Source: Candidatus Cloacimonadota bacterium
GTDB taxonomy: Bacteria; Cloacimonadota; Cloacimonadia; Cloacimonadales; GCA-2742885
Direction: 5' to 3'
Assembly: GCA_002742885.1 (NCBI GenBank)
Contig: PDOO01000040.1
Location: forward strand, 1-51,102
DNA length: 51,102 nt
Under the pieces are notes generated by a model. The model did no database searches, was not told the origin of the DNA, and was given only the letters and a program-made list of their open reading frames with translations. Within the stretch, counting starts at the first letter, position 1; the number at the start of each line of letters is the position of its first letter. The position numbers were made by a program, and so were the translations under genes. Shown one piece after another: positions 16,804 to 25,987 of this stretch.

Positions 16804-18816
16804 ATGAAATTACAAGAATTTCAAGGTAAAGAACTGTTCAAAGATTACGGAATTACAGTTCCTGAAAGTCAATTTATCCCCAAAAACGAAAAAACAATTA
16901 AAATTAATTTAGAATATCCTTTTGTTGTTAAAAGTCAAGTATTGGCAGGCGGAAGAGGCAAAGCCGGTTTAGTAAAATTCGTAAAAAATCAAGAAGAATT
17001 CGACGGTTGCATAGAACACATAATGACCAGCGAGCACAGAGGCGAAAAACCGGTCGGCGTATTGCTTGAAGCCGCTGCGGAATTGGACAAAGAATATTAT
17101 TTATCCATTTTGGTAAACCGCCAATTACGTTGTCTGAGTTTGATTTTTTCAAGTTTCGGGGGCGTGGACATAGAAGAAGTTGCCAAATCAAATAAAGAAC
17201 AAATTCATACTGTACACCTTGATCACAATAATTCAATCGAAGATTTGAGAGAAGATTTATTTTTGCTTAAAGATAATTTGAAAAATGACATACAATTCGA
17301 AACGTTTGTCGTATTCTGCTCCAAACTTCTCAAATTATTTACGGAAAAAGATCTTATGATGATTGAAATAAATCCGTTTATTTTTGTCAATGACACCGAA
17401 ATCTCGGCTCTTGACGCAGTTGTCGAAATAGATGATTCGGCATCATTCCGTCATCCGGATATTTTCGAAGAAGCCAAGAAAATAGAAAAATACACAGCAG
17501 AGACAAAAGAAGAAAATCCTTTTGGCAATCATTACGTTGAACTTGACGGAAACGTCGGAATACTCGGTTGCGGAGCCGGAATCGTAATGGCATCAATGGA
17601 TATGATAAGAAGCTTCGGCGGAAAACCCGCAAATTTCCTCGATATCGGAGGAGGAGCAAACAAGAAAACGACAGTCCAAGCTTTGGAAATTCTGCATGAA
17701 AATACCAACATAAAAAGTATCTTCATAAATATCTTCGGCGGAATAACTTTCTGCGACGAAATAGCAAAAGCAATCATAGACTTCCGAGCAACTCGCAAAA
17801 GAACTCTTCCTCTTATTATAAGAATGATGGGAAACAATGCTAAAGAAGCTATCAGATTATTAAAAGACAACGGTATTTTTGCTTTCAACAACATGGAAAA
17901 AGCAGCCGAAAAAGCAGTTAAACTCGCCAACAAAAAATACGACGATTTCTTTATTTCGTCTCAATCAAAAATTTTGGTTCAGGGAATCACGGGAAAATAC
18001 GGTTCTCACCATACTAAGAAAATGATGAACTACGGAACCAAAATAGTTGCCGGCGTCTCACAAAACAAAAACCATACGGAAATGCACGGAGTTCCCGTTT
18101 ACAATTCGGTAAAAGATGCCGTGAAAAATCATGATATAGACGTAAGCGTTATGTTTGTTCCCGCTCCTTTTGCCAAAAGCGCGGCTTTTGAAGCAATAGA
18201 TGCCAAAATTCCTTTGCTTGTTATCATAACCGAGCATATTCCGGTTAGAGACACGATGGAAATAATCCAATATGCCAACGAAAACGAAACAAAAGTAATC
18301 GGTCCTAACTGCCCGGGAATGATTAGAGTAAATCAGGCAAATCTCGGTATTATTCCGGGACATATCTTCCAAAAAGGAAATGTTGCCGTTCTCTCCAAAA
18401 GCGGAACTTTGCTTTACGAAATAGCCAGCGGCATCAGCCTTAACGCAGGCGGAATCTCTACGGCAATCGGTTTGGGAGGAGATCCGGTAACAGGAACTTC
18501 CATTTTGGATGCGATTCAATATTTCGAAAAATCATCCGAATCAAAATATATAGTTTATATAGGAGAAATCGGAGGCGGCGAAGAAGAAGAACGTCTCAGA
18601 GATTATCTCGCCGATAACAATTCCAAACCCATCATAGCCTTTTTTGCCGGTCAAAGCGCGCCTAGCGGAGCAAAGATGGGTCATGCCGGAGCAATCATTC
18701 AAGGCGAGAAATCAACTATTGCTTACAAGAAAAAAATCTTGTCGGAAGCAGGTTGCCATATTGCCGATCTTCCTTCCGATATTCATAAAATCATCAATAA
18801 ATTGGAGAATAATTAA
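16804..18816 (+). CDS. Succinyl-CoA synthetase, beta and alpha subunits fused (SucC-SucD)
   Basis: A 670-residue single chain. Residues 1-375 are a SucC-type beta subunit: ATP-grasp (KSQVLAGGRGKAG at 43-55), EINPF at 188-192 and the CoA-ligase part (FLDIGGGANKKT at 278-289, NIFGGITFCDEIA at 309-321). Residues about 382-670 are a SucD-type alpha subunit: CoA-binding GITGKYGSHH (394-403), IGPNCPGM and the phospho-His in MGHAGAI at His627. It interconverts succinyl-CoA and succinate with ATP or GTP. The beta-alpha order differs from ADP-forming acetyl-CoA synthetases, which are usually alpha-beta, and from the separate sucCD of most bacteria. It is controlled by the B12 riboswitch and is first of a three-gene operon. 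Another acyl-CoA substrate is possible. Confidence 0.9.
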   Translation: MKLQEFQGKELFKDYGITVPESQFIPKNEKTIKINLEYPFVVKSQVLAGGRGKAGLVKFVKNQEEFDGCIEHIMTSEHRGEKPVGVLLEAAAELDKEYYLSILVNRQLRCLSLIFSSFGGVDIEEVAKSNKEQIHTVHLDHNNSIEDLREDLFLLKDNLKNDIQFETFVVFCSKLLKLFTEKDLMMIEINPFIFVNDTEISALDAVVEIDDSASFRHPDIFEEAKKIEKYTAETKEENPFGNHYVELDGNVGILGCGAGIVMASMDMIRSFGGKPANFLDIGGGANKKTTVQALEILHENTNIKSIFINIFGGITFCDEIAKAIIDFRATRKRTLPLIIRMMGNNAKEAIRLLKDNGIFAFNNMEKAAEKAVKLANKKYDDFFISSQSKILVQGITGKYGSHHTKKMMNYGTKIVAGVSQNKNHTEMHGVPVYNSVKDAVKNHDIDVSVMFVPAPFAKSAAFEAIDAKIPLLVIITEHIPVRDTMEIIQYANENETKVIGPNCPGMIRVNQANLGIIPGHIFQKGNVAVLSKSGTLLYEIASGISLNAGGISTAIGLGGDPVTGTSILDAIQYFEKSSESKYIVYIGEIGGGEEEERLRDYLADNNSKPIIAFFAGQSAPSGAKMGHAGAIIQGEKSTIAYKKKILSEAGCHIADLPSDIHKIINKLENN

Positions 18817-19697
18817 TGAGTTATCTTTTCGTCTTATTCACGATCATTCTTTTTTCCACTCTCGAAGTAACGGGAAAATGGATTGGCGGTGAAGTTGATC
18901 CCATATCAATAACTTATCTTCGATTTTTAACGGGAGGATTATTCCTCCTCCCCTTTGCAATAAAATCAAAAGCGGAAAAACAAATTAAACTTTCCGGAAA
19001 AGAATATGCAGAGTTGTCGATTCTCGGAGTATTAAACGTAACTGTTGCCATGTTTGCTTTGCAATTGTCCATTTATTACGGAAAAGCTTCCATTGCGGCA
19101 ATTCTGATAAGCGCCAACCCGATTTTTGTCGGAATTTTCGGCAGAATAATTCTCAAGGAACAGGTTAATATATGGCAAAAAATCGGTATTGCCGTCGGAT
19201 TGACGGGAGTCGCAATAATTATTTTCCGGGAAAATTCTCATGTTGCCTGCAAAAACATGGAATTGGGAATTATTTTCGGTTTGATTTCAACCGTTTCATT
19301 CGGCTTATACACCGTTTTGTCCAAAAAATATATCAAACAATACGGAAATGCCGTAACCAACTCCGTCTCTTTCTTGGCAGGCGGACTTTGTCTTTTGGCA
19401 ATCTATCCGCTTTTACCTTTTGAATATCAGCCCAACATATTCAATTTAAAGAATATTGTTGCTATTCTTTATCTCGGAATATTTGTCTCAGGCATTGCTT
19501 ATGTTTCTTATTTCAAAGGATTGGAAAAAATATCCGCAGCCAAAGGCGCTGCCTTTTTCTTCCTGAAACCGATTTTGGCTACGATTCTGGCTTATTTCTT
19601 TTTCGGTGAAAATATAAATAAAATCCAGATACTGGGAATTGCCGTAGTACTTTTAGGAATGATGCTGCAACAACGTAAGACAGAGGCAAAAAAATGA
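18816..19697 (+). CDS. EamA/DMT-family transporter
   Basis: A 293-residue inner-membrane protein with about ten hydrophobic segments and the two EamA halves of the drug/metabolite transporter superfamily. Typical residues are ITYLRFLTGGLFLLPFA near 30-46, SIAAILISANPIFVGIFG near 92, FVSGIAYVSYFKGLEKI near 225 and FFLKPILATILAYFFFGE near 249. The start overlaps the sucCD stop by one base (TAATG), so it is in the riboswitch operon. Substrates of the family are amino acids, nucleotide sugars or metabolites; a B12 riboswitch over it allows a link to B12-related metabolites, but this is inference. Confidence 0.88.
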   Translation: MSYLFVLFTIILFSTLEVTGKWIGGEVDPISITYLRFLTGGLFLLPFAIKSKAEKQIKLSGKEYAELSILGVLNVTVAMFALQLSIYYGKASIAAILISANPIFVGIFGRIILKEQVNIWQKIGIAVGLTGVAIIIFRENSHVACKNMELGIIFGLISTVSFGLYTVLSKKYIKQYGNAVTNSVSFLAGGLCLLAIYPLLPFEYQPNIFNLKNIVAILYLGIFVSGIAYVSYFKGLEKISAAKGAAFFFLKPILATILAYFFFGENINKIQILGIAVVLLGMMLQQRKTEAKK

Positions 19698-20599
19698 AAA
19701 ACGAAACAACAAAAGAATTAATTAAAGACTTAATAGGGATTATTATCGGAACTTTTCTTTGCGGATTCGGATTTTCCTTATTTCTGATTCCTTACAAAGC
19801 TTCTCCGGGAGGCGTGGGCGGTATTTCGCAGATATTCTATTATTTGCTAAACTTCCCTGCAGGACTCAGTATGTTGGCGATAAATATCCCGCTTTTTCTT
19901 CTGGGGATAAAAAACTTCGGTAAAATGTTCGGATTTAAAACCGTTTTTGCCATGATCAGTTTAACATTTTTTACTGATATTTTGTCGCCGGATATATTGC
20001 TTAAATTTGAAACGATTAAACCTTTTCTTTTCAAAGTTTCAGAGCAATCTTATTCATTCACCAGCGAAATATTTTTGGCTGTAGTTGCCGGCTCCATTAT
20101 TGTAGGAGCAGGCTTCGGAACAGTTATAAAATTTAACGGATCAACTGGAGGTACGGACATTCCGGCTCTCATGTTAAGAAAACATTTCGGGATTTCCATA
20201 GGTAATGCTTATCTTATTATAGATACGTTAGTTATATTCTCCATAGGAATAATATTTAAAGATGCAAATCTCATCCTTTGGGGATTATTGTCTCTTTTCA
20301 TAAGCTCAAAAGTTTGTGATTTCATTATTGAAGGTTATTCATTGGCTAAATCGGTAATGATATTTTGTTCAAATCCGGAATTGATGCAAAAAAGGATAAA
20401 AGAAGAAATTAACAGAGATTCTGCTCTCGTCAACGGTTACGGAACTCTTATGCAAAATTCAAAAAATTATGTATATGTGGTCTTAAACAGAAGAGAATTG
20501 CCTAATCTTAAACATACCATAAAAGAAGTTGATGCCGATTCAGTCGTTACAATTCACGATATTCATGAAGCTATAGGAAAAGACTTCAAAAAACTGTAA
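19694..20599 (+). CDS. YitT-family membrane protein (DUF161/DUF2179)
   Basis: A 301-residue membrane protein. The first two-thirds hold five or six hydrophobic segments with the family signatures FGFSLFLIPYKASPGGVGGI (about 24-43) and KFNGSTGGTDIPALML near 150. A C-terminal soluble domain (about 215-301, DUF2179) has GTLMQNSKNYVYVVLNRREL and DSVVTIHDIHEAIG. The function of the family is unsettled. It overlaps the EamA gene by four bases (ATGA), so all three genes share the riboswitch transcript. Confidence 0.9.
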   Translation: MKNETTKELIKDLIGIIIGTFLCGFGFSLFLIPYKASPGGVGGISQIFYYLLNFPAGLSMLAINIPLFLLGIKNFGKMFGFKTVFAMISLTFFTDILSPDILLKFETIKPFLFKVSEQSYSFTSEIFLAVVAGSIIVGAGFGTVIKFNGSTGGTDIPALMLRKHFGISIGNAYLIIDTLVIFSIGIIFKDANLILWGLLSLFISSKVCDFIIEGYSLAKSVMIFCSNPELMQKRIKEEINRDSALVNGYGTLMQNSKNYVYVVLNRRELPNLKHTIKEVDADSVVTIHDIHEAIGKDFKKL

Positions 20600-20938
20600 T
20601 TTATAACTCTTGAGCCGCGGCAATATATTCCCAAATTAAATTCCGTTTCCCTTCTCAAGTCGCGGCTCCCTTTAATTCATTTTTTTCAGCAGGAAATACT
20701 CAAATTTATTTCACTTTTTCGTGTCAATTTAAAATTACAATCCTCTAAAATCATAAATAATATATCAGTAAAACCGTTAAGCATAAAAAGTCATAGTTTT
20801 TCGGCTCTTAATAAATTTTCCTGATAAGCAAAAATTTATCCTGAATAAATAAGTTGTTTATTGTCAAATCGATAATCAATTATATATTTTATAAAAATAT
20901 CAGTAAAAAACTTAAAGAATAATCAAGGAATAAATTTT
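20600..20938. other. Intergenic region with a GC-rich inverted repeat
   Basis: This 339-base AT-rich gap follows the YitT gene. It contains an eight-base perfect inverted repeat GAGCCGCG/CGCGGCTC (20612-20619 with 20661-20668, 41-base spacer) followed by TTTAATTCATTTTTTT. A nested CTTGAG/CTCAAG pair offers an alternative fold. It may be a terminator or the end of a small RNA. No other feature is visible before the M14 peptidase gene. Confidence 0.5.
20612..20687 (+). terminator. Possible terminator of the sucCD-eamA-yitT operon
   Basis: Eight G-C-rich pairs close a 41-base loop and a T-rich tail follows. The large loop makes this weaker than the other terminators in the window. Confidence 0.45.
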
Positions 20939-22846
20939 ATGATAAAGCGACTTTTTTTTGCATTATTTTTAATCTTGTATTTTTCATTTTTGCGAGCGCA
21001 AAATATTTATCCGCCGGATTCCGAATATACCGAACCCGATGAGGTTTTGGAAAAACTTCAAAATTGGGCAGATTCTCATTCCGATATATTTTATTGGACT
21101 GTTTTGGGTTACACCGAATACGGCAATAATCCGATTTACGGAATAAAAATATCCGATAACCCGAACTTGGAAGAACCCGGGGAGCCGGCTCTTTTATTTT
21201 GCGGACCGCATCAGTCTGAAGAGCTTTTGGGAACCGAAATAATCTTTGCCGAGATTGAAAAAGCATTGGAGCTTTATTATGAAAACGATACTTGGAAAAA
21301 TATTATTGATAATCGGGAAATTTGGTTTGTTCCTTATGTAAATGCTGACGGATTTCAAGTCGTAAACGGCGGTAAATACCATCTGAAAAGAAAGAATTTT
21401 GCCGACACAAACGAAAATTTTATTTTGGAACCTGATGACGGAGTTGATCTGAATAAAAACTATCCTTTCAATTGGGAATACGACGAAAATACTTACCCGG
21501 AATCGCCTTATTATAAAGGCAAAGCGCCTGAATCGGAAAGAGAAATACAAATAATGACGGAATTTTTCGATAAGCAGCGTTTTGTTTTTGCCGTATTTTA
21601 TCACAGCTCGGCAACCGGAGCTTTTGCCGAAAAAATTTTTTATCCCTGGGTTTACGAAAACGACATCTCCCCCGATTTTTATTATCTTAAACAAACAGCG
21701 GAGTTTATCTCCAGATTTTTGCCGAAAGATTACGAAAGCGGAAATTACGATTACAAAGTTCATAAAAATTCCAAACGCGGATTTGCGCGAGATTACATTT
21801 ATTCCGAATACCAGACAATGCCTCTGACCATCGAAGTCGGAGGAGTAAAAGACAATATTGCGATTATCAGACCGGGTAATGATCAATTAACAAAAATAAA
21901 GAAAAAACACACGGAAGCCTTTATCGAAATCACAAAAAAAATATCCGAAGAAATTATTGCCGTAAAATCTAACTTAAAACCTGATTCTCGCTTACTTGCA
22001 GAAGAATCTTTTCATCCCTCCGTAAAAGGTTTAAAAACAGATAAATTCGGATACGCTTACAGATGTTTTCCAAAATCAATAAAGCAATATAATCTTTCTT
22101 TTAACGGTCATAAAATAAAATTGCTCAGAAAAAATAAAAACGTATTTCTGAAATTTCCGATTGAAGAGTCAAAAGAAATTTATCAAGTTTTCAATGAAGA
22201 GATATTTGTTTCTCACGACTTTTTCGAAGAAATTACGGATAGCCTTTCCCCTGAAATTATCTTTCATCGTCAAAGAAAAAACAGTAAAATAAAAGGAAAA
22301 TTCATCAAATCCGGAAGATATGTAATTATAGATTCGACTGCTTCCGAAAATAAAACTGAAGTAAATATTCAAATGTGCAAAATAATCACCGAGGGTTATA
22401 AATATTTGACGCATTACAGAAATAATGATCCGCGTTATTATGCATTGCGAGAAGGAGAAAAAGCTTCGGTTTCGTTTTTAACGGCTGATCTCAATAACAT
22501 AAAATTGACAGGTCTGTTGATAAGATTTTCACCGACGGAAAGCGGGCGTAAAATAAAAGTAAGAATTATAAATGACAATTCTCAAAAAATAATCGCCGAT
22601 ACCGTATGTACCGTAAGTTTACGAGGCAATATGAATATATACGATCTTTCTCTGCCGGGAGGAGGACGATATTCGGCAGAATTTTATCCTGCAGACGGAA
22701 AAGAAATACAGGTTTTGGGTTCTCCTGTTGACAGATTTAATCCTGCTTCTCTTTCTGTCCGATTAAAGCGTTCTCATTGGGAGTACGTTACGGACAAAGA
22801 ATTTGCCGTTATGTTTATGATTAAAATAAAAAAGGTAAAAAAATGA
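20939..22846 (+). CDS. Secreted M14-family zinc carboxypeptidase
   Basis: A 635-residue exported peptidase. Residues 1-20 are a signal peptide ending FLRA. The M14 domain spans about 28-330 with zinc ligands His91 and Glu94 (GPHQSEELLG), VDLNKNYPFNW near 169-179 and the third ligand His222 (VFYHSSATG). The catalytic Glu lies in PLTIEVGG near 299. The substrate-binding Arg of the usual DLNRNY motif is Lys here (K173). The C-terminal 300 residues look beta-rich (jelly-roll-like) but lack the FlgD-like sorting domain of the gingipain-like protein. It starts an operon with the HAD and QueH genes. Confidence 0.9.
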   Translation: MIKRLFFALFLILYFSFLRAQNIYPPDSEYTEPDEVLEKLQNWADSHSDIFYWTVLGYTEYGNNPIYGIKISDNPNLEEPGEPALLFCGPHQSEELLGTEIIFAEIEKALELYYENDTWKNIIDNREIWFVPYVNADGFQVVNGGKYHLKRKNFADTNENFILEPDDGVDLNKNYPFNWEYDENTYPESPYYKGKAPESEREIQIMTEFFDKQRFVFAVFYHSSATGAFAEKIFYPWVYENDISPDFYYLKQTAEFISRFLPKDYESGNYDYKVHKNSKRGFARDYIYSEYQTMPLTIEVGGVKDNIAIIRPGNDQLTKIKKKHTEAFIEITKKISEEIIAVKSNLKPDSRLLAEESFHPSVKGLKTDKFGYAYRCFPKSIKQYNLSFNGHKIKLLRKNKNVFLKFPIEESKEIYQVFNEEIFVSHDFFEEITDSLSPEIIFHRQRKNSKIKGKFIKSGRYVIIDSTASENKTEVNIQMCKIITEGYKYLTHYRNNDPRYYALREGEKASVSFLTADLNNIKLTGLLIRFSPTESGRKIKVRIINDNSQKIIADTVCTVSLRGNMNIYDLSLPGGGRYSAEFYPADGKEIQVLGSPVDRFNPASLSVRLKRSHWEYVTDKEFAVMFMIKIKKVKK

Positions 22847-23508
22847 AATTTAAAGCGGTTATTTTTGACATGGACGGAACTTTAATCGATTCCATGGGTA
22901 TTTGGGAAAACGTGGATATTGAATTTTTGGGTAAACGAAATATAGAAGCTCCTGATAATCTTTTTGATGATATGGAATCCGGCAACACCTTTTTGGAAAT
23001 TGCCGAATACTTCAAAAATAAATTCGATTTACCGGAATCTCCCCATGAAATAATGAAAGAATGGTCTGAAATGACGGCTTGGCATTATGCTAACGATATA
23101 GGATTAAAGCCGGGAGTTATTGAGCTTCTGGATTATTTAAAACAAAATAAAGTAAAAATCGGTATCGGTACAAGCAATACCAAAGAACTCTCAGAGATGT
23201 GTCTTAAAAACAATAAAGTTTTATCTTATTTTGAAACCCTGATTGCGGGATGCGAAGATATAAAAGGAAAACCATTTCCTGATATTTTTTTGAAAGTTGC
23301 CCAAAATTTAGGAGTAAAACCGGAAGAATGTCTTGTTTTGGAAGATGTTCATGCCGGCGTAAGGGCAGCCAAAAATGCCGGTATGACCGTTTTTGCAATT
23401 GAAGATAAATACGCCTGCAAAGAAAAATCTCTTATAATGAGAGACTCTGACCGATACTATAAAAACTATGCTTTATTATTGGAAGACATAAAAAAATCAA
23501 TAATTTAA
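22843..23508 (+). CDS. HAD-superfamily hydrolase, beta-phosphoglucomutase-like
   Basis: A 221-residue HAD subfamily IA protein. Motif I FDMDGTLIDSM (Asp9 and Asp11) supplies the nucleophile and acid/base, a helical cap covers about 15-90, motif II is in IGIGTSNTKEL near 109, motif III in GKPFPDIFLKVA near 146, and motif IV in LVLEDVHAGVRAAKNAGM near 166. It probably dephosphorylates a small sugar phosphate or nucleotide. It overlaps the M14 stop by four bases (ATGA), so it is co-translated, but no functional link is evident. Confidence 0.9.
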   Translation: MKFKAVIFDMDGTLIDSMGIWENVDIEFLGKRNIEAPDNLFDDMESGNTFLEIAEYFKNKFDLPESPHEIMKEWSEMTAWHYANDIGLKPGVIELLDYLKQNKVKIGIGTSNTKELSEMCLKNNKVLSYFETLIAGCEDIKGKPFPDIFLKVAQNLGVKPEECLVLEDVHAGVRAAKNAGMTVFAIEDKYACKEKSLIMRDSDRYYKNYALLLEDIKKSII

Positions 23509-23522
23509 AAAACAGGAAAATC

Positions 23523-24074
23523 ATGAAAAAACTACTTATACATATATGTTGCGCGCCGTGCTTTATCGCTCCCTACACCCATCTAAAAGAAAGCTCAGAA
23601 TATAAATTATACGGCTTTTGGTTTAATCCCAACATTCATCCTTATTCCGAGTATTTAAAACGTCGAGATTGTCTGAAAGATTTTGCGGACAGAGAAAATA
23701 TTCACATGATTTGGAAAGATGAGTATAATTTGGAAAAATTCTTGCAGAATGTCTCTTACAGAGAAGCAAATCGTTGCAGTTATTGTTATTATGAACGGTT
23801 AAAATATACGGCAATCGTTGCTCGAAAAGGTAAATTTGACGGATTTACTTCAACTCTGTTGTACAGTAAAATGCAGAATCACAGTCAAATGAAAGAAGTT
23901 GCAGAATCTTTGGCAAAAGAGTATAATGTACCGTTTATTTATCAAGATTTCAGAGAATATTGGAAAGAAGGGATAAATTTATCCAAAGAACAAAACATGT
24001 ACAGACAACAATATTGCGGATGTATTTATTCGGAGAAACTGCGTTATTTTAAAGAAAGCAATGTGTTGAGATAA
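23523..24074 (+). CDS. queH: Epoxyqueuosine reductase QueH
   Basis: A 183-residue DUF208/QueH protein. It has the characteristic HICCAPC (Cys9, Cys10), FWFNPNIHPYSEYLKRRDC near 32-50, CSYCYYERL near 84-92, STLLYSKMQNH and QQYCGCIYSEK near 163-173. These Cys and Asp residues hold the Fe-S cluster and metal in QueH enzymes, which convert epoxyqueuosine to queuosine in tRNA, replacing the B12-dependent QueG. Using QueH here is B12-independent. It follows the HAD gene by 14 bases. Confidence 0.94.
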   Translation: MKKLLIHICCAPCFIAPYTHLKESSEYKLYGFWFNPNIHPYSEYLKRRDCLKDFADRENIHMIWKDEYNLEKFLQNVSYREANRCSYCYYERLKYTAIVARKGKFDGFTSTLLYSKMQNHSQMKEVAESLAKEYNVPFIYQDFREYWKEGINLSKEQNMYRQQYCGCIYSEKLRYFKESNVLR

Positions 24075-24124
24075 TCAGAAAATAAGATTCGCCGGATTAT
24101 TTGAAATCAATTTTATTAAAGGCA

Positions 24125-24163
24125 TAAAAATTACTGCCGAGAGAAAAAATCAATCGGCAGTAA
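24125..24163 (-). terminator. Terminator between queH and trxA
   Basis: Ten-pair perfect inverted repeat TTACTGCCGA/TCGGCAGTAA (24131-24140 with 24154-24163). On the minus strand it is followed by TTTTTATG, so it best terminates trxA; it may also stop convergent queH transcripts. Confidence 0.75.
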
Positions 24164-24169
24164 AATTAA

Positions 24170-24481
24170 TTACCTGAGAGCAGAAATTTTATCTTCAAAG
24201 AAAGCTTTCTTTCGTACTCCTGAAATCGTATCTTTCATTTCTCCGTCTTTGAAAATTATAACGGTCGGAATACTCATAATATCATATTTTGAAGCCAATT
24301 CTTCTTCATTGTCAATATCGACTTTAAGTATTTTTATATCCTGATTTTCTTTTGCCAATGCTTCTATTTCGGGAGCAATCATGCGACAGGGACCGCACCA
24401 GGATGCCCAAAAATCAACCAAAACAATTCCCTCTTGGATTTCACTGTAAAAATTCTCCGCATTAACTTCTTTTAAATTCAT
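24170..24481 (-). CDS. trxA: Thioredoxin
   Basis: A 103-residue single-domain cytosolic thioredoxin. The active site WASWCGPCRM places the redox pair at Cys29 and Cys32, with the buried Asp (VDFWA) and cis-Pro (MSIPTVIIF) in place. It reduces disulfides in ribonucleotide reductase and peroxiredoxins, and could reduce the Sec-peroxiredoxin of this window. GGAG lies 7 bases before the ATG. It is transcribed alone, divergent from the M42 peptidase. Confidence 0.96.
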   Translation of the reverse strand: MNLKEVNAENFYSEIQEGIVLVDFWASWCGPCRMIAPEIEALAKENQDIKILKVDIDNEEELASKYDIMSIPTVIIFKDGEMKDTISGVRKKAFFEDKISALR

Positions 24482-24893
24482 TTTTTCTCCATTATATTTA
24501 TTATTTTATTATTTCCTGAGACCCAAATATCAAATAACTCAGAGTAATTATTCCAAATTTTTATTTTTTGTGATTTTGTCCAAATAAAAATCCTGGGAAA
24601 CCGCAAAAAAGATGAATTAAAGAGGCATAAATTATATAAACTGCGTTTGATTGATTCTTATAATTAAAAGCATTAAATATTGTTACGTTTAATATCATAA
24701 ATAAAACACAATCTTACTCATTAAAAACCGTAAATAAAAATTAAATACCGTAAATTTAAAGTGGACAAAATTTACGTCATTCAAATTATTATTTCACGAT
24801 ATATTGAAAATAAAAAAATCAAAATAAAAGATTAATATCTATACATTTTTTTTAATAAACAGGCAAAATAAATTAAGGCAAAAAGGAGATAAA
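24482..24893. other. Divergent intergenic region between trxA and the M42 gene
   Basis: This 412-base, very AT-rich stretch must hold the promoters of both genes. The one clear structure is a nine-base perfect inverted repeat, CGTAAATTT/AAATTTACG (24749-24757 and 24768-24776, ten-base spacer), with a partial extra copy of ACCGTAAAT at about 24727. This is operator-like but of unknown meaning. No ORF is convincing. Confidence 0.4.
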
Positions 24894-25931
24894 ATGGATT
24901 ATCAAAAATATACCGAAAAATCTGTAAATTACATTAAAGAACTCTGTGAAATTCCTTCACCTTCGGGATTTACGAAAAAAGCCGAAGCTTGGTTGATGAA
25001 TAAATTTCAAGAATTGGGATTTAACGTTTATCAAAGTCATAAAGGCTCCGTAATTGCCGAAATCGGAGGCGAAGGAAATCCTCTTGTTTTTGCCGCTCAC
25101 ATCGATACTCTCGGGGCAATGGTACGTTCCGTTAAAAGCAACGGACAAATAAGAATCACCAAAGTAGGAGGATTTTCCGAAAATTTCATCGAAACAGAAA
25201 ATGCAATAATTCATACCAGAGAAGGCAAAGAATTTACCGGTACGGTACAGGTAATACACCCGGCAACTCATGTTTATTCTGATTCCGGGACCATGAAAAG
25301 AAACGACGAAAACGTGGAAGTCGTGCTTGACGAAAAAACAAAATCAAAAAGCGAAACGGAAAAACTCGGAATTTCAACAGGTGATTTTATATCGTTCGAT
25401 CCGCGTTTTGTTTATACCCAAAGCGGATTTTTGAAAAGTCGTCATCTGGATGATAAAGCAAGCGCAGGTCTGCTTGTCAGTTTAGCGGAAGCAGTAAAAA
25501 AAGAATCAATTGAGTTATCAAGAAAAGTTTATCTCGTCTTCACAAATTATGAAGAAGTCGGACACGGAGGAGCAGCAGGCATTCCGAAAGACATCAAAGA
25601 AATGATTTCCGTTGATATGGGTTGCGTGGGCGATGATCTGGAAGCAGACGAATACAAACTTTCTATTTGCGCCAAAGATTCCAGAGGACCTTACGATTAT
25701 GACGTTACCAATGCTTTAATCAACATCGCCAAAAAGGAAAAACTTAATTTTGCGGTTGATGTCTATCCTTATTACGGTTCAGACGCAGACGTAACTCTCG
25801 CAGCCGGATATGACATAAAGCACGGTTTAATAGGTCCGGGAGTTTTCGCTTCTCACGGCTACGAAAGAACCCACAGAGAAGGAATAGAAAATACTCTTAA
25901 ACTTTGCCTGAAATATATAAGCAAATTTTAA
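24894..25931 (+). CDS. M42-family metallo-aminopeptidase
   Basis: A 345-residue M42 (glutamyl aminopeptidase/endoglucanase-like) cytosolic peptidase. The metal and catalytic residues are in FAAHIDTLGAMV (about 62-73), KSRHLDDKASAG near 183, YEEVGHGGAAG near 225, SVDMG near 245, and the final ligand in SHGYERTHREG near 325. Such enzymes form large dodecameric shells that trim peptides from the N-terminus, fitting a peptide-fermenting lifestyle. GGAG stands 6 bases before the ATG. RibD follows 56 bases later. Confidence 0.92.
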   Translation: MDYQKYTEKSVNYIKELCEIPSPSGFTKKAEAWLMNKFQELGFNVYQSHKGSVIAEIGGEGNPLVFAAHIDTLGAMVRSVKSNGQIRITKVGGFSENFIETENAIIHTREGKEFTGTVQVIHPATHVYSDSGTMKRNDENVEVVLDEKTKSKSETEKLGISTGDFISFDPRFVYTQSGFLKSRHLDDKASAGLLVSLAEAVKKESIELSRKVYLVFTNYEEVGHGGAAGIPKDIKEMISVDMGCVGDDLEADEYKLSICAKDSRGPYDYDVTNALINIAKKEKLNFAVDVYPYYGSDADVTLAAGYDIKHGLIGPGVFASHGYERTHREGIENTLKLCLKYISKF

Positions 25932-25987
25932 AGATGAATATTTTTTAACGGGGAAAAACTATTCCGAAAAAACAAGCGGGAATAAAA

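Noticed and set aside
21194-21886. 230-residue minus-strand ORF
   Set aside because: Antisense shadow of the M14 carboxypeptidase, which has all its catalytic residues on the plus strand.
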